From Psococerastis gibbosa (Eukaryota; Arthropoda; Insecta; Psocodea; Psocidae), in the NCBI GenBank assembly GCA_963971405.1, contig OZ020487.1, positions 26,893,371 through 26,957,370 of the forward strand: DNA of 64,000 bases. Direction: 5' to 3'. Positions 11,870 through 24,450 of this stretch are shown here, in pieces; position 1 is the stretch's first letter, and every line of letters starts with the position of its first letter. The notes beneath the pieces were generated by a model. It was not told the origin of the DNA. It ran no database searches and saw nothing but the letters and a program-made list of their open reading frames with translations. A program made the position numbers and the translations under genes.

Positions 11870-14800
11870 TTATAATAAAACTGGATAAGAAACTTGGTTT
11901 TAATGTCCTATGCTAAGCATACGCGTAAAGAAATTGGTTACGTCCGTCGCCGACATTGCTTGCAATTTACATTGTTGGATCCGGCTTCACCCAGAAATTT
12001 ATTTGACTACAAATTTCAAAAGCACTGTTCTCATTAATTATTTAACAATTGAATTGCTAAATTATAGATATTTAATATAAATAATACAAATATTTAATTA
12101 TATTAAATATAAAAATAGCCAATTTTGTCTAAATTATACAATTCACAATATTCCATGCATTAAGGCCGTTCATGAACGACTATGCCGTTAGTTATTAGAA
12201 GAGATCATTGAAGAGTGTGACCATAACGGCGTCGGATGATTATCCTGATAATTTAGTTGTTCGTTTCACTATAGGGGCAATGAGAGAATAAAGACAATAA
12301 GAAAAAAGGCAAGCCGCGACAATATATTAAATACAATAGTATTTTGGGTGGAATGGGCATACGCAGGTGACGGCAAATTGGAGCTTGAGTGGTAAAACTC
12401 GACCTGCGAGCAATCATTCCCGCTTGGATACCTTGCCGGACTAACAATGGCCTACTTAAGAAGTAAAGCGGCTTTCTACAGAAGCAATAAAGTCGCTGCT
12501 CAATAAACCTTTCAAAGCTGATAAAGCACACAACACTCCCCATTGATTTGTCCAATGAAAATATATCCAGTGGAAATTTTATTTTCTAAAGGGAAAATAT
12601 CACTTTCAAGTCGAGAAAAAAATCATAGCTTTTATAGAAGCAGTTACGTTCTAAATATACTATTTTTATACTGTATATAATTAAAGCTCTAAAAGCCGTT
12701 GGTACTGAACTGTACTTGCTCACTCAATATAATTTTTTAGATTGCTTTTAGTGATCATGTCAACAGATATACGGCTTGTGCATATCGTGTACGCGATTTA
12801 TTTCAATATTACACACAATAATGTTGATTGGACATCTATTATGCTGAATAGCCTACTTGTTGAAATATTACGAAGCTCTAAAAGAAAAAAAGGTTGCCAA
12901 TAGATTTGTACAAATTAGCCTACAATGTGTGTAAATAATTTATAAAATCAGTAGGGGTAAAGTCAGAGAAAATATATATTGAAATAAAAAGGTAAATACT
13001 GTAAATCAACAGGAAATACAATGTAATTTCTTCACATTTAATTTCCTCTTTTATTTCGAATACTATTTACCCAGAGTTTACCACAGGTATATTTCGTACG
13101 AGAGTACCAGCACTAAGGTATCCTTTATAATGTTTTTGCCCAGTGGCGTGATTTTTATAAATTGTTGTTATATTGTATATTGTCTCATTGTATCGTACTA
13201 AAATATATTTATTCATTCATTCATTCATTCATTCATATAGAGTACGTATTGCCTTGGACGTTCGCAATTTAGGACGCCCGCTGTAACTTTCCTACCATAA
13301 CGCACAAAAGATGCTACCTAAACAAAAATACACCTTCAGACATTTACCAGTTTGGGATCTCCAATTACAAAGAAAAGAGCTTTCAAGGAGGGATGTTTTT
13401 GAAATTCGAGAATTTATAAAGTCAAAAAACTCTCATCGAACGAAGAAAATGAACGTCTCGTTAAAAATTGCAAGAAAATTCTTACAGTACGTCTAAAAAT
13501 AAACACTAAAGTGAAATACATGCCCTGCCATTAGATGAGATGGCCAAAGAATCCCTCTTTAAGCCCCCTGTTGTTCTGATATCGCAGAAAGACCTCGCTA
13601 TAATCAAGTCACCACAGCTATTTGACTGGAGGGCAGGAATTTGGTAAAACATTTTCATTAGGCCCCTCCATTAAAAGAACTTAAGAAAGCAGTATTGACT
13701 GTACAAGCCGGGTCTATCTCAGATATCAGAACAAGGCGTGGTAAAGGTTTGGTTTTTCACTATCAGAACAACAGGGTGCTTACAAAGGGTTGTTTTTGCT
13801 ACCGCATCTGGTGATGACGGGGTTTATGTTTTTCGGAGATAACATTAAACATTATTATTTTGTATGATAACATGCATTAATCTAGTGTACGAAATAAGAA
13901 TTCCAACAGATAATGATAAAGAGTCGAAGAGAACAGGGACAGGGAAGTGTGTCCGTAAAGAGAATTAGAGCAGATGAGGATTATCTATAATTCAAGGGCT
14001 TCATTATCCTGTGCTGGCTTAGGTACTCTAAACAAATCTAGGGACTCCATAGCTCATCAGTATTATTATTATTAATATTATTTATTCTTGGTGTATTTCT
14101 TTTGTGTAGTCATTGTAAAATCTTCCCATAGTCCTGTACTGTACAAATTACTGTATAATGTATATATATACAGTATGTTCTAGTAGGTATAATCGTTAAT
14201 TTCGAATTTTATGACAAGGCAGAATCCACTGGTATTATGGAATAGAGATGCATAATTCGGACAAGATATCAAATGAGCCAGGACTAGATAAGATAGGGAT
14301 AGGCTAAGGTTGGCTACTTCGTGTACGTATTGAACTTGTCTCAACTCAGAAGCAGCTCTAAAAATTATTATTGCTATAGAGAACTTCATCCTTCTAAAAA
14401 GTGCGAAGACCACTGACCAGTCGAAAAATTAAGTTGCTGTATGGCGAATGTAGTGGGCAAATTTAGTATGTGAACGGGTTGAGTGATTTGGAGCAGTTAC
14501 AATAAAAATTGACATTGTATTGTATTGTATTTTACGTTATTATTGCGGGGGTATAAAGTCATTGCTCAATTCCCCCATAACTGGACAGGCTTACACAAAA
14601 TTAGAAAAGGTCACACTTCAATTTTTTTATTTGGGGAACGTAGAAATTTAAAAACAAACTTGGGGAAAACATAGTAAGCGACATGTTATTTACACAATCA
14701 TCTCCTCATATATTTAGCCAGTAAGTTAGGAATAAGTAAGCAGCCCCCTTCCCCCCAATAGCAGCTCTCAGTCTTAGATAAACTAAGGTTTCTTCAACCT

Positions 14801-14983
14801 GGGGGCTCAGGGTTTTCTAATGGTTTCTTTTCCAAAGTAACTTTCTTAACAATTATTTGAGTTTTACTAACTCTAGTTATTACTATATAACAAGTATACA
14901 ACAAATAAATATGTAACGTATTATAACACTAATGTTTTGTTTGTTCATTAAAATGAAATACCATGAATTCAAAAGTTCATATT
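11870..14983. other. Intergenic, no gene recognised
   Basis: AT-rich. A simple ATTC repeat lies at 13,209-13,236. An open frame at 12,253-12,555 (minus) lacks family signature or splice context. Confidence 0.45.
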
Positions 14984-15087
14984 TATACGTTATTATAAGG
15001 AAAACTTCGTGTTTGTCGACATTTTTGAATTCGAGATTTCAACAGATTTATATGTTTTGAGGTCCCACGAACCCAAAAAGTGTTTTT
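14984..15087 (+). repeat. Repeat F fragment, interrupted by a newer copy
   Basis: The first about 100 bp of repeat F, ending CCCAAAAAGTGTTTTT, where the next full copy begins. This looks like insertion of F into F. Confidence 0.7.
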
Positions 15088-16066
15088 GCTTTCCAATTTA
15101 TACGTAGTATAAGGAAAGCTTTGTGATGGTCCAAATTTTCGATTCCGAGTTTTCAACGGACTCACACGTTTTGAGGTCCCAGGAACCCAAAAGAGTGGTT
15201 TTACGAAATGTCTGTCTGTCTGTTCATCAATTTCCGGGCAAACTACTCGGTTGATTTGGGTGAAATTTGGCAAGTAGGTTCACAAAAATCATGCCTCGGG
15301 GCCATTTTTTTTATTTTGGGCTAACTCAATTTGGGAGGGTTTAATTCTCGAAACACTCCAAAAAAACGTCTAAAAAAATTATTTCCCAAAAACGGCTCCA
15401 ACGATTTCTTTTAAATTCACATATATTGTCTCTCTCTTCAAGTTACAGCTGGATGATGGCTGGTTGGCAGCAACATATTGCAGCCATGTCTCCAGTCTCC
15501 GCGATTTTGACATGCCCTCTTCAGCTCCAAATAGGACGTTATCCCCAAATCATGTATGTAAATCATATATATTGTAGTCGTTATTAATGTTAACAAAATG
15601 CGGGGGGTCGCGTGCCCCTTGATAGTTTGCTTCTGGGGGCAAAAAAATAAAAATAACTAAATTTTAATGAAAAATGACTAAAAAATAATTTTTCTGTGAA
15701 ACCTTTCCATCGATGATATCTACCTTCAGGCATGTTTTAGGTGTTAAATTGAGTAACGAAACCGGACAGGTTGCTTTCTCAAAAAAATATTTGGTTTTGT
15801 GCAAAAAAAATGTTTTTGAAAAAATGAAAATTCACGCTCAAATGCATTGCGTGCCCTGCCATTATTGCTGGGTGGTAATGTAATGTAATGTCTGACCTAT
15901 CTAGAATTTACTTCACCTCCAGTGACGTCACGTGGACAAACCCCCCCCCCCCCTGGTGTCCGAAATTTAACAATAGGAAAATTATTTACCATGATATTAC
16001 TCATTTTCTCTATCTAGTAATTGATAAATTGGAAAGCATGTTCGAGTAAACTCGGACCGGTTCTTT
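15088..16066 (+). repeat. Repeat F, copy 2
   Basis: Full copy with both 14-bp inverted ends (15,088 and 16,024-16,037) and the conserved tail. Longer than copy 1 mainly because a LINE scrap sits at about 15,430-15,567; C run near 15,940. Confidence 0.8.
15430..15567 (-). pseudogene. LINE 3' scrap inserted in repeat F
   Basis: The reverse complement matches the LINE fragment at 32,330-32,630 (AATTTGGGGATAACGT..., GACATGGCTGCAATATGTTG) but without the MITE that splits that copy. Flanking CATATATTGT-like sequence on both sides resembles a TSD. Confidence 0.7.
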
Positions 16067-16766
16067 TAAAAAAATGTTTGGTTGTCTGCCGGTCTCTCTG
16101 TCCGTTCGTCGATTTGAGCTGTTTCAAGAAGTAGGTCTAGATAGGGTGAAATTATATGAATTTCTTCTACTTTAGCATGCATTAGAATTTTTCGGCATTG
16201 TTATTTCTTCCGACTTCCGGTATACATGCACCTAGTTCTGAGATATTATGTCAAAGGCAATTAAAAGTATATGGAATGAAAAAGGTACGGAAAATTCAAA
16301 GGGTGTAAGGTAAAAGCGACAACATTTATTAGGGCGAGGAAAGGAATCGGTAAATGTGTATATGCGTGATTTGACCGCAGGAAATATTTCAAAAGCGAAA
16401 TCACCGAGGCGAGAGACTAAACTTAATACAGAGCAACGTGAGACACAGTCACATTATGGGAGATGTATGCAAGGTGCAATGTCAGCAGTCACCCATCATT
16501 TCTCTCGACAGCTTCTTCATTAATAGTGTGTTTGCCTGAGCGTCATTGCAGTTATACTAACCGAAATTAGAGCATTTCAAAAAATTTGGACTTAACGGGA
16601 TTCGAACCCACGATCTATGACTAGATAGTGCATCTAGATCATGGGTTCGAACCCCGCCAAGTCCAGATTTTTTTAAATCCTCTAATTTCGGCTATAACGA
16701 GGAGGCTGCCTCTTCAAACTAAGTTAGTTTAATGTCAGTCTTATATACCACATAATGCTGGATTAT

Positions 16767-17928
16767 TCAAACTATTCAAAAAACCGCTCTTATAGCGGCC
16801 CTCCGTATTCAGAGAAATCGTTTATGGCTGGGAAGTTCTTTTTATACCCGCCACACGAAGATTATTAGAGAAGAAAGACCGACCTGTCCGGAATTGGAGA
16901 TGCCCTGGGACCGCATTCTCCCTCAGGTCCAGACCGACTCCGCTGCAGTGCCAATTATACCCACCGAGACGAATGGCGCAATGCTGATAGTGATGTGTTT
17001 GTTGAAAGTGAAGAAACTTGGTTTACAGATGGTTCACTAATGGGCGGTTTGGCTGGAGCAGGAGTTTACTGCAAAAATCCGCCCATTTCTCAGTATATAC
17101 ATCTTGGGGAGTACGCTTCGGTTTTTCAAGCAGAAGTCATTGCGATAAGCGAAGCACTTCACTTCTCAATGTCAACGAAAAGTCAAAGCTGTGTCGTTTA
17201 CTCGGACAGTCAAGCCGCTCTACTGGCCTTAAAAAATCCAACCGTCACTTCATCAGTGGTGAGACACTGCAAAGACAAGCTGAGAAAACTAATGCGAACT
17301 AAAATTGTAAATCTCGTTTGGATCCCTTGTCACCAAGGTATGGACGGTAACGAAGAGGCAGACCGATTAGCGAGAATGGGTTCTGCCCAAAAACCAATTG
17401 GCCCGGAACCAATAGTACCGATACCAACGTGCGCTATCAAGAGTGTGCTTAAGAGGAAGACACACGAGAGGTTTGTCACTGAATGGAAGGCAGCTTCACT
17501 ACGGCAATCAAAAGTTTTTATTCGGGAGCCCAACGAACAATGGACAGGGAAACTAATGGGCCTCCGAAGGAACTGCTTGAGAATTGTTGTAGCAGCACTC
17601 ACAGGACACGGCCCATTCCGCAAACACCTGCAGCAAATAAAGGCCATCTCTCCTGGCGACATCAGTTGTCGACACTGCGGTGAGGAGGAGGAAACGGCAA
17701 AACACCTCCTGTGCGACTGTCCAGCGATGTGGCGTTCACGAAAAGACTACTTTGGGGCTGCTTTCATCTCCCCGGAAGACGTCATGAGCCATCCTACCAG
17801 ATCGGCGGGCTTCATAAGAACAATGCAACTATTTTAGTGCAGAAGTGATACAGGGTGTTCAAAGGGTTTTCCCGAGCCTACGTCTCTGGCCGCTTGCGGC
17901 ACCTGTTTGACTCATAGACATAATAATA
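16767..17928 (+). mobile_element. 5'-truncated non-LTR retrotransposon
   Basis: Flanked by a 13-15 bp TSD (ATAATGCTGGATTAT at 16,752-16,766 and 17,929-17,943) and ending in a (TAA)n tail, the signature of LINE insertion with 5' truncation. Contains the RNase H ORF below. Confidence 0.88.
16869..17837 (+). pseudogene. LINE ORF2 C-terminal part: RNase H plus zinc-knuckle
   Basis: Open frame of about 320 codons beginning inside the truncated element, so it has no real start. RNase H motifs in order: ETWFTDGS (catalytic Asp), QAEVIAISEAL (Glu), YSDSQAAL (Asp), GNEEADRLA (Asp). Then CRHCGEEEETAKHLLCDC, the CCHC motif that closes I/Jockey-like ORF2 proteins. The four acidic residues are intact, but the RT and endonuclease are gone. 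Confidence 0.88.
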
Positions 17929-17961
17929 ATAATGCTGGATTATATATTGCAGTTATACTAA

Positions 17962-20163
17962 GTTTCATTGTTTCCAAGCTAACACTCGAGGCTGAAACAA
18001 TTTTCATAAATTTAGCCTAAACCCCTTTAATTAATATTTATTATTATATGGCCCCCACTTCGTCTTGATAAGTATAAAACTAAAGGTATACCTACACTGA
18101 TTTTCATGTACTGTACATGTGCAAGTAGATTAATTTCATGGCTTAGACTAGTTAGACTAGTTTTCGTTCAAGGGGGGTATGCCTTGTATAATATACTTGT
18201 AGGCTATGCCTATTATGTTCTTATATGTACGGTCTGCCAAAAAAAATTCGGCTCTCATAGTTAAGTTGGCCCAATACTTCATTTTGCAAAATTCGAAATT
18301 TCCAATAATTAATATTTGCGTATTACCCATTATCTATTATTTATTATATCCCTACATTGCTTAGAAACCATCTCTTAGAGAAAGCTTTCTACACTGTCAC
18401 TGAGGCACTAGCACAATGACAATGACAGAACTACATGATTTTGACGATTTTATTTTATACTTTCTTGTACTTGTATTGTATAATATAAGAATTATATTTA
18501 TTAAAATACTGAATAGACATCCTCATAAACGTCATTTTGCATTAGGTAGGCCATAGAATTACATGTAGAGTACATGCAACTTGCATGTTTGCATAATATG
18601 CTTGTCTGGGCACCAGAGAGAGATATATCAAATCAGCAATGAAAACATAGCAAGTTACAAGATGGAACCCTCCAAAACCGCCTATCTACCGCGCTTCCTG
18701 AAGTTCTAGAGGTGACTTACAGATACAAGTAAACATGAATAGACACCAAACCTATAGAGGGCTGCACCCGTGGAAGTCAAAACCAAAAGGGAGAGAAGTT
18801 AGAGATAATTGAAGCATCTGTTACTGTAGGTGCCCTTAAAAGACGACTAAATCAAAGGGGGCATGATTTGCCGTTAAATGCAGTTTACTTAAGGCGGCTC
18901 CAACCACTGTCGGAAACCATATTAAAATCATTTCCAATGGATTGATGGGGGATTGCCAATGCTTTGGAAAGTTGGTTAGTAGGTTTTCCAGTCCTGCAGT
19001 TGGTCGGAGTTACCCTTAAGGTATGATTTGGAGCTCGGGGTTTGCTTATATGTAGTCATAGACCCTAACCATTTTTTCTATTTTTAATTTGCAATTCATT
19101 GCAAAGAAGCCACCTATACAATCATATACTATATTGAAGGTTATTTCCTTTAATACCGCAGGCTAGGTTGCCAGTCGCCGGATACGTCGTTTGAATATTT
19201 AACAAAAAAGGCGTTACTTTCGACTTATTGTAGACCAACATATATTCGCGAAGAATTTTTATATTGTAGTAGAACCACGAAAATTCTGTTTTTTGTTGTT
19301 GTTTTTTGATTTGTGTTTTTAGAAATAACGAAGTAATCATCACGTCCAAATGCATACAAGGATTGGATAATGTCTTCCACCATATAATACTCCAGACACG
19401 CCATGTCAAAATTTCCGAGGGACCAACACAGAGTATTATAATATGGTCTAAGGATAATGTAGCAATGTTTACTTCAGGCTACGGTACTACGCGAGTCTAA
19501 ACATTGAAGCCCCTATCAACACTGTTAAACGTCAATAAATAATTTTGTACAATACAACCTTCCAGTACACCATTTCACCTAAAGTTCAACGGAGCTAAAA
19601 GGTGGAATTAATGAGGAGCAGTTTGCTGAAAATACCATTGACGTAAAGATAAAGGGTCAGGCTCAGGCGACAATCATTATTGAAACCAGAGTCAGTAGTG
19701 GGACAATGTTACAAGTAGAACATGAAAGGATTGTACCGTGCTTTCAAATTAGATGATTGAAAAACGAGAAAACGTATCAAAAGGGATTTCAAAAGCAATT
19801 AAAACAATTACATTTTACACTGAGAGTATTGTTGTAATTAATTTATAAAGTACAGCAGCTAAGCGTCATGACATGTTGTTTTCCCTTTGTTTAAACAGGC
19901 ACGAATCTGCTGTTTTTGAAGATGGCTCACCGAGCATTGTTGAATCTATATGCACAGTTGTACTTCGTACACTCGGTACTTCCCAAGAGGTTACAACCAG
20001 TAAAAGTGGTTCCCAACCCCGAATAAAAAGTCTACCATCTACGACTGGGGGACCGAGTAGGCGGTACTAGGCTCCCGATCTACCGCGTATTCCCGAAGTT
20101 GATCCTACCGTTCTTGAGTTACATAAGTAGTCATAACACATTACACCACAGTTTTCATTTATT
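17962..20163. other. Intergenic with a decayed LINE scrap
   Basis: Bases 18,355-18,500 repeat the LINE 3' end of 4,845 (TTGCTTAGAAACCAT...). A small inverted pair (ACCATATAATAC / GTATTATAATATGGT) lies near 19,379-19,450. No host gene recognised. Confidence 0.5.
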
Positions 20164-20868
20164 GCTTTCCAATTTATACGTAGTATAAGGAAAGCTTTGT
20201 GATGGCCGAAATTATCGATTCCGAGATTTCAACGGATTTACACGTTTTGAGGTCCCAGGAACCCAAAAAAGTGGTTTTTACGAAATGTCTGTCTGTCTGT
20301 CGCTCTGTTTGTCTGTTCATCGATTTCCGGACAAACTACTCAGTGGATTTGATTGAAATTTGGCATGTAGATTTATAAAAATCATATCTCTGGACAATTT
20401 TTTTTTATTTTGGGCTAACTCAATTTGTGGAGGTTTTATTCTCAAAAAACTCTAAAATCTAAATTTTCATGAAAAATGACTAAAAAATAATTTTTCTGCG
20501 AAACCTTTCCACCGATGATTTCTAACTTCAGGCTTGTTTTAGGTGTTAAATTGAGTAACGAAACAGGTCAGTTTTCTTTCCCAAAAAAACAATTGGATTT
20601 TGTGCAAAAAAATTTTTTTTTTTTTTTTTAAATGAAAGCAAATTCACGCTCAAATGCATTGCATGCCCTGCCATTATTGCTGTGTGGTAATGTGTTGGTC
20701 TGACCTATCTAGAATTTACGTCACCTTCGGTGGACGACACCCCCCCCCCCCCCCCCGTGATATCCGAAATTTAACCATAGGAAAATTATTTACCATTAAA
20801 TTAATTATTTTCTCTCTACTAATCGATAAATTGGAAAGCATGTTCGAGTAAACTCGGACCGGTTCTTT
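20164..20868 (+). repeat. Repeat F, copy 3
   Basis: Both inverted ends present (GCTTTCCAATTTAT at 20,164; ATAAATTGGAAAGC ending 20,839), conserved tail, T run near 20,615 and C run near 20,740. Confidence 0.82.
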
Positions 20869-21535
20869 TTATGTATTCCTTCATTATTTTACCGACATTT
20901 TAATAGCTGGTAGACTATTCGAAGCGGAGATGAATCCAACAAATCGGAGATACTTAATATTGTCCAGCCCTTCTTGAGTTAAAAGATTTCTAACATAAAA
21001 CTTGACTTTTTCATGTATATACAATGTATGTATACAATAGACAGAAGAAGACTATGATTGACAAATATTGTAACAAATATTGAAGTATAGGGTAGGCCTA
21101 GTCTAACTGACTTTCTCACCCGGCTTACATAAAAAATTTCAACCAATCAAGCCCTTGCCCTGATATAGGAGGATTGTAAATGAATTACAATTTTGGCGTC
21201 CATTCACGCAATACCATATTATAGGTAGGCTACTTACCAATAAAAATAGCAGAAATAGAAAGAATTGGAAGCGAAGAGAGGAGAAGACAGCGAGACGAGA
21301 GTGAGGGGTTCGGGCGAAATGGAGAGAAGCACTGTGGACGAGGGCTCGGCAGACACTGGCTTGATAGCGCCAGTCAGCAACTCAGCAAACTTGTATTTTG
21401 ACAAGCCAGGCACCGATCGTTCACTAGATCTCGAGGGCTCCAATCACCAGCTATCCATAGTCATAAGCACAGTCTGCTCCTCATATTTGATTTGTAATGG
21501 AGATGGGACTAACATTGCATCCAATAGCTATATTA
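20869..21535. other. Intergenic with one CpG-rich patch
   Basis: Bases 21,240-21,445 are much richer in GC and CpG than the surroundings and end, on the minus strand, at a GTAAGT donor. Possibly a first exon of an unseen gene; see findings. Confidence 0.35.
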
Positions 21536-21672
21536 AGGCGGCAATTCCACCGGCGATTTTACTTCATTTGTGATTTTTTGTTTGTTTTCTTTTAAGGAGA
21601 CTATTATGTAGATACTTAACGTATCTATTATAAATTAAGTTATAATATGGTAGCAGACACCCACCTAATGCC
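21536..21672. mobile_element. MITE A, left half only
   Basis: AGGCGGCAATTCCACCGGCG then ...AAGGAGACTATTATG..., as in the complete copies, but the right arm is missing. Confidence 0.75.
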
Positions 21673-21824
21673 TAATGTCAGGAGCAGGCTCACTGAGGAT
21701 TTACAGTCATTTCTTTGAAACGGGTTTCAATTTTTACAGGGCTAAATTTCTGATATTATGCCCTTTGTGTTTTTAACACAATCGAAGTTCACAAGAAATA
21801 TCAATCATAAAGAGCTATCAATTA

Positions 21825-22089
21825 GGCGGCCATTCCACCGGCGATTTTACTTCATATTTGATTTTGTGAATTTTGTCAGTGACGTTTGTTTTGTTTTAAG
21901 GAGACTACTATGTAGATACTTAACTTAAGTTATAATATGGTAGCAGACATCATTAATAAGTCTACCAAATTATAACTTAATTTATGATAGATAAGTTAAG
22001 TATCTACCTAATAGTCTCCATAAAACAAAACAAACGTCAATGACAAAATTCAAAAAATCAAATATTAAGTAATAAAGAATTGGCCGCCT
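21825..22089. mobile_element. MITE A, complete copy
   Basis: Foldback with GGCGGCCATTCCACC / GGCCGCCT ends, flanked by TA on both sides, with GTAGATACTTAACTT arms around GTAGCAGACATCATTAATAA. No ORF. TA target and long arms suggest a Tc1/mariner-type non-autonomous element. Confidence 0.85.
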
Positions 22090-22163
22090 TAGGTCGCTAA
22101 CACAAGTTCACCAAAGTTATGGAAATCTTTCCCCCATCGGACAACATTACAATCATGTTTTAA

Positions 22164-22502
22164 GAGTGTTCAGCCCGTAGGAAATTGGCAGCCCGAAATT
22201 TAATACTTTTTATTTTTTATTTAATTAACTGAGCAAGTTATTAAAGATTTGGCTCATTTAAGTTTTAGAAGACTACTTCATGCATAATATAATGAGATAT
22301 TTTTAATTTTCGAAATTGTAGTTTATTCATAAACACGATAATAATTTATAAACAATAACTTTTCGCGTAAAATTGTTTATAATGTTAAAATGTTTATGAA
22401 AAAACTACAATTTCGAAAATTAAAAATACTTTATTACATGATGCATGAAGTAGTCTTCTACAACTTAAATGAGCCAAATCTTTAATAACTTCCTTAGTTA
22501 AT
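22164..22502. mobile_element. MITE G (TTAA type), right end truncated by repeat F
   Basis: Starts after TTAA with GAGTGTTCAGCCCGTAGG, then hairpin arms ...GATTTGGCTCATTTAAG... Compared with the complete copy at 61,679 the last about 40 bp are missing, exactly where repeat F copy 4 begins. Confidence 0.8.
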
Positions 22503-22503
22503 T

Positions 22504-23290
22504 AAAGAACCGGTCCGAGTTTACTCGAACATATTTTCCAATTTATCAATTAGTAGTTAGAGAAAATTAGTAATTTCGTGGTAAATAATTTTCCTATGGC
22601 TAAATTTTCGATCTCTGGGGGGGGTTGTCTACCTGACGTCACCGGGGGGGGGGGGGGGGGGGTTGTCTACCTGACGTCACCGGAGGGGAGGTAAATTCTA
22701 GATAGGTCAGACCAACCCATTACCAAGTAATAATGGCAGGGCACGCAATGCATTTGACCGTGAATTTTCTATCATTAAAAAAAAAAAAAAAAAAAAATTT
22801 CACCAAAACCAAAATGTTTTTTGCGAAAGCAATCTGTCCGGTGTCGTTACTCAATTTAACACCTAAAACATGACTGAAGGTAGAAATCAGCGATCGAAAA
22901 GTTTAGCAGATAAATTATTTTTTAGTCATTTTTCATGAAAATTGAGTTATTTCTATTTTTTTTACCCCCAGAAGTAAACTATCAAGAGGCAAGCGACCCC
23001 CCGCATTTTGTCAACATTAATAACGGCACTACAGTATATGTGAATTTAAAAGAAATCGTTGGAGCCGTTTTTGAGAAATAATTTTTTTAGACGTTTTGTA
23101 TGAGTTTTTTGAGAATAAAACCCCCCCATATTGACTTAGCTCAAAATAAAAAAACTGGTCTTGAGGTATGATTTTTTTATCAAAATCAACAGAGTAGTTT
23201 GCCTGGAAATCGACGAACAGACAGACAGACATTTCGTAAAAATCACTTTTTTGGGTTCCTGGGACCTCAAAACGGGTAGATCCGTTGAAA
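22504..23290 (-). repeat. Repeat F, copy 4 (reverse)
   Basis: Starts with the inverted tail (AAGAACCGGTCCGAGTTTAC) and runs to AACGGGTAGATCCGTTGAAA, where the 5' end is lost. Contains a duplicated GGTTGTCTACCTGACGTCAC unit around a 20-bp G run near 22,644. Confidence 0.78.
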
Positions 23291-23541
23291 GAAAAAGTAC
23301 TATATTTCCTACGGGCAGTACACACTTAACAGGTTGGTTGGTTCCATATGGAACAACTGACACTCTCACACCAAGACGCCTTGGAGAGAGCTGTGGAAGT
23401 GCCAATGCCGTACCGCCAACCCCTCGCAAGTAAAAAGTAAATTGGTTCCACGGTGGCCAGCAATAGCCAATCGGTTTAGTGACCGACACACACTATAATA
23501 TCAAGATATAGAGGATCTTAAGTCACGTGAATCGTGACCTA

Positions 23542-23803
23542 AGGCGGCTATTCCACCGGCGCATTTACTTCATTTGTCATTTGAGATTTTTTGTTTGTTT
23601 TGTTTTAAGGAGACTATTATGTACATACTTAACTTATCTATTACAAATTAAGTTATAATATTATATTAATGATGTCTGCTACCATATTATAACTTAATTT
23701 GTAATAGATAAGTTAAGTATGTACATAATAGTCTCCTTAAAACAAAACAAACAAAAAATTTCAAATCACAAATGAAGTAAATTCGCCTGTGGAATTTCCG
23801 CCT
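23542..23803. mobile_element. MITE A, complete copy
   Basis: Almost perfect 260-bp palindrome. AGGCGGCTATTCCACCGGCG at the left, inverse at the right, arms around ATGATGTCTGCTACC. Inserted at TA. Confidence 0.85.
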
Positions 23804-24450
23804 AATAGAGAACTCTACGATCGATGATTATTCCGGTGAAATTTAATTTTGTACATATAATGTTATCTTTAAGGCCCACTCGGAGCACAAAATTTTTTTC
23901 TAGCGTTACAATAAATATTTACTGTGAGAGTCGACTTAGTACAAAAAATGAGTGGCGTTGGTGTCCCGCGGCAGGGGGGGGGGGCTCCGATTGGGCCTTA
24001 AGCTAAGCTTTGGTATTACCCAGCTACAGGTGCTACTGGTATGCTCTTAGCAATAACAGTGATCCATTCGAAAATCGGATTTTATTTTTAACAGAAAATG
24101 TACAGCAAGTGACAACATAAATTAAAATTGGCAAAATTTGCACTTTTAAACATGCGGTTGATGACGATATTCCCTAAAATATGTCATAAGGAACCAATAA
24201 GAACATTCTATCAAGTCTATTTTTTCAAAGTCGTAGCGATAACAATTAATTAAAACTTGAATACTCAACCATTACATTTAATTTTAGTTTTTAACAGCAG
24301 TAACACATTTAAATTCCATGTCTTCCTTTCCCTGATTCCCCTACCTGTAGAGGCTTTTTTACAAAGTTAAATAGGTATTCGGTACCTCTAATTGTTGTTA
24401 TTTGATAACAACGATATTGATTGTAACACATCGTTCGAAATAAAATTATT

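Larger units (their letters stand above)
16561..17945. mobile_element. tRNA-derived SINE family 1 with a LINE nested in its tail
   Basis: The whole block is flanked by a perfect 16-bp TSD, ATTGCAGTTATACTAA (16,545-16,560 and 17,946-17,961). The SINE head is a foldback with two opposed B-box-like GATTCGAACCC/GGGTTCGAACCCC motifs; its tail matches the intact copy at 44,582. The tail is split by the LINE at 16,767. Confidence 0.85.

Noticed and set aside
12253-12555. 100-codon minus open frame in intergenic DNA
   Set aside because: No recognisable family, splice site or promoter; composition like its surroundings.
16585-16675. Possible tRNA genes (GGTTCGAA motifs)
   Set aside because: No full cloverleaf; the motifs are opposed halves of a SINE head inside an element with TSDs. 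The same applies to 44,590-44,690.
17018-17662. Overlapping open frames around the RNase H frame
   Set aside because: Shadows of the LINE ORF2; they contain none of the conserved residues.
23542-23803. Foldback MITEs as microRNA precursors
   Set aside because: The hairpins are long and nearly perfect, but they carry transposon ends and TA flanks and occur in many copies. No evidence of processing can be seen from sequence.
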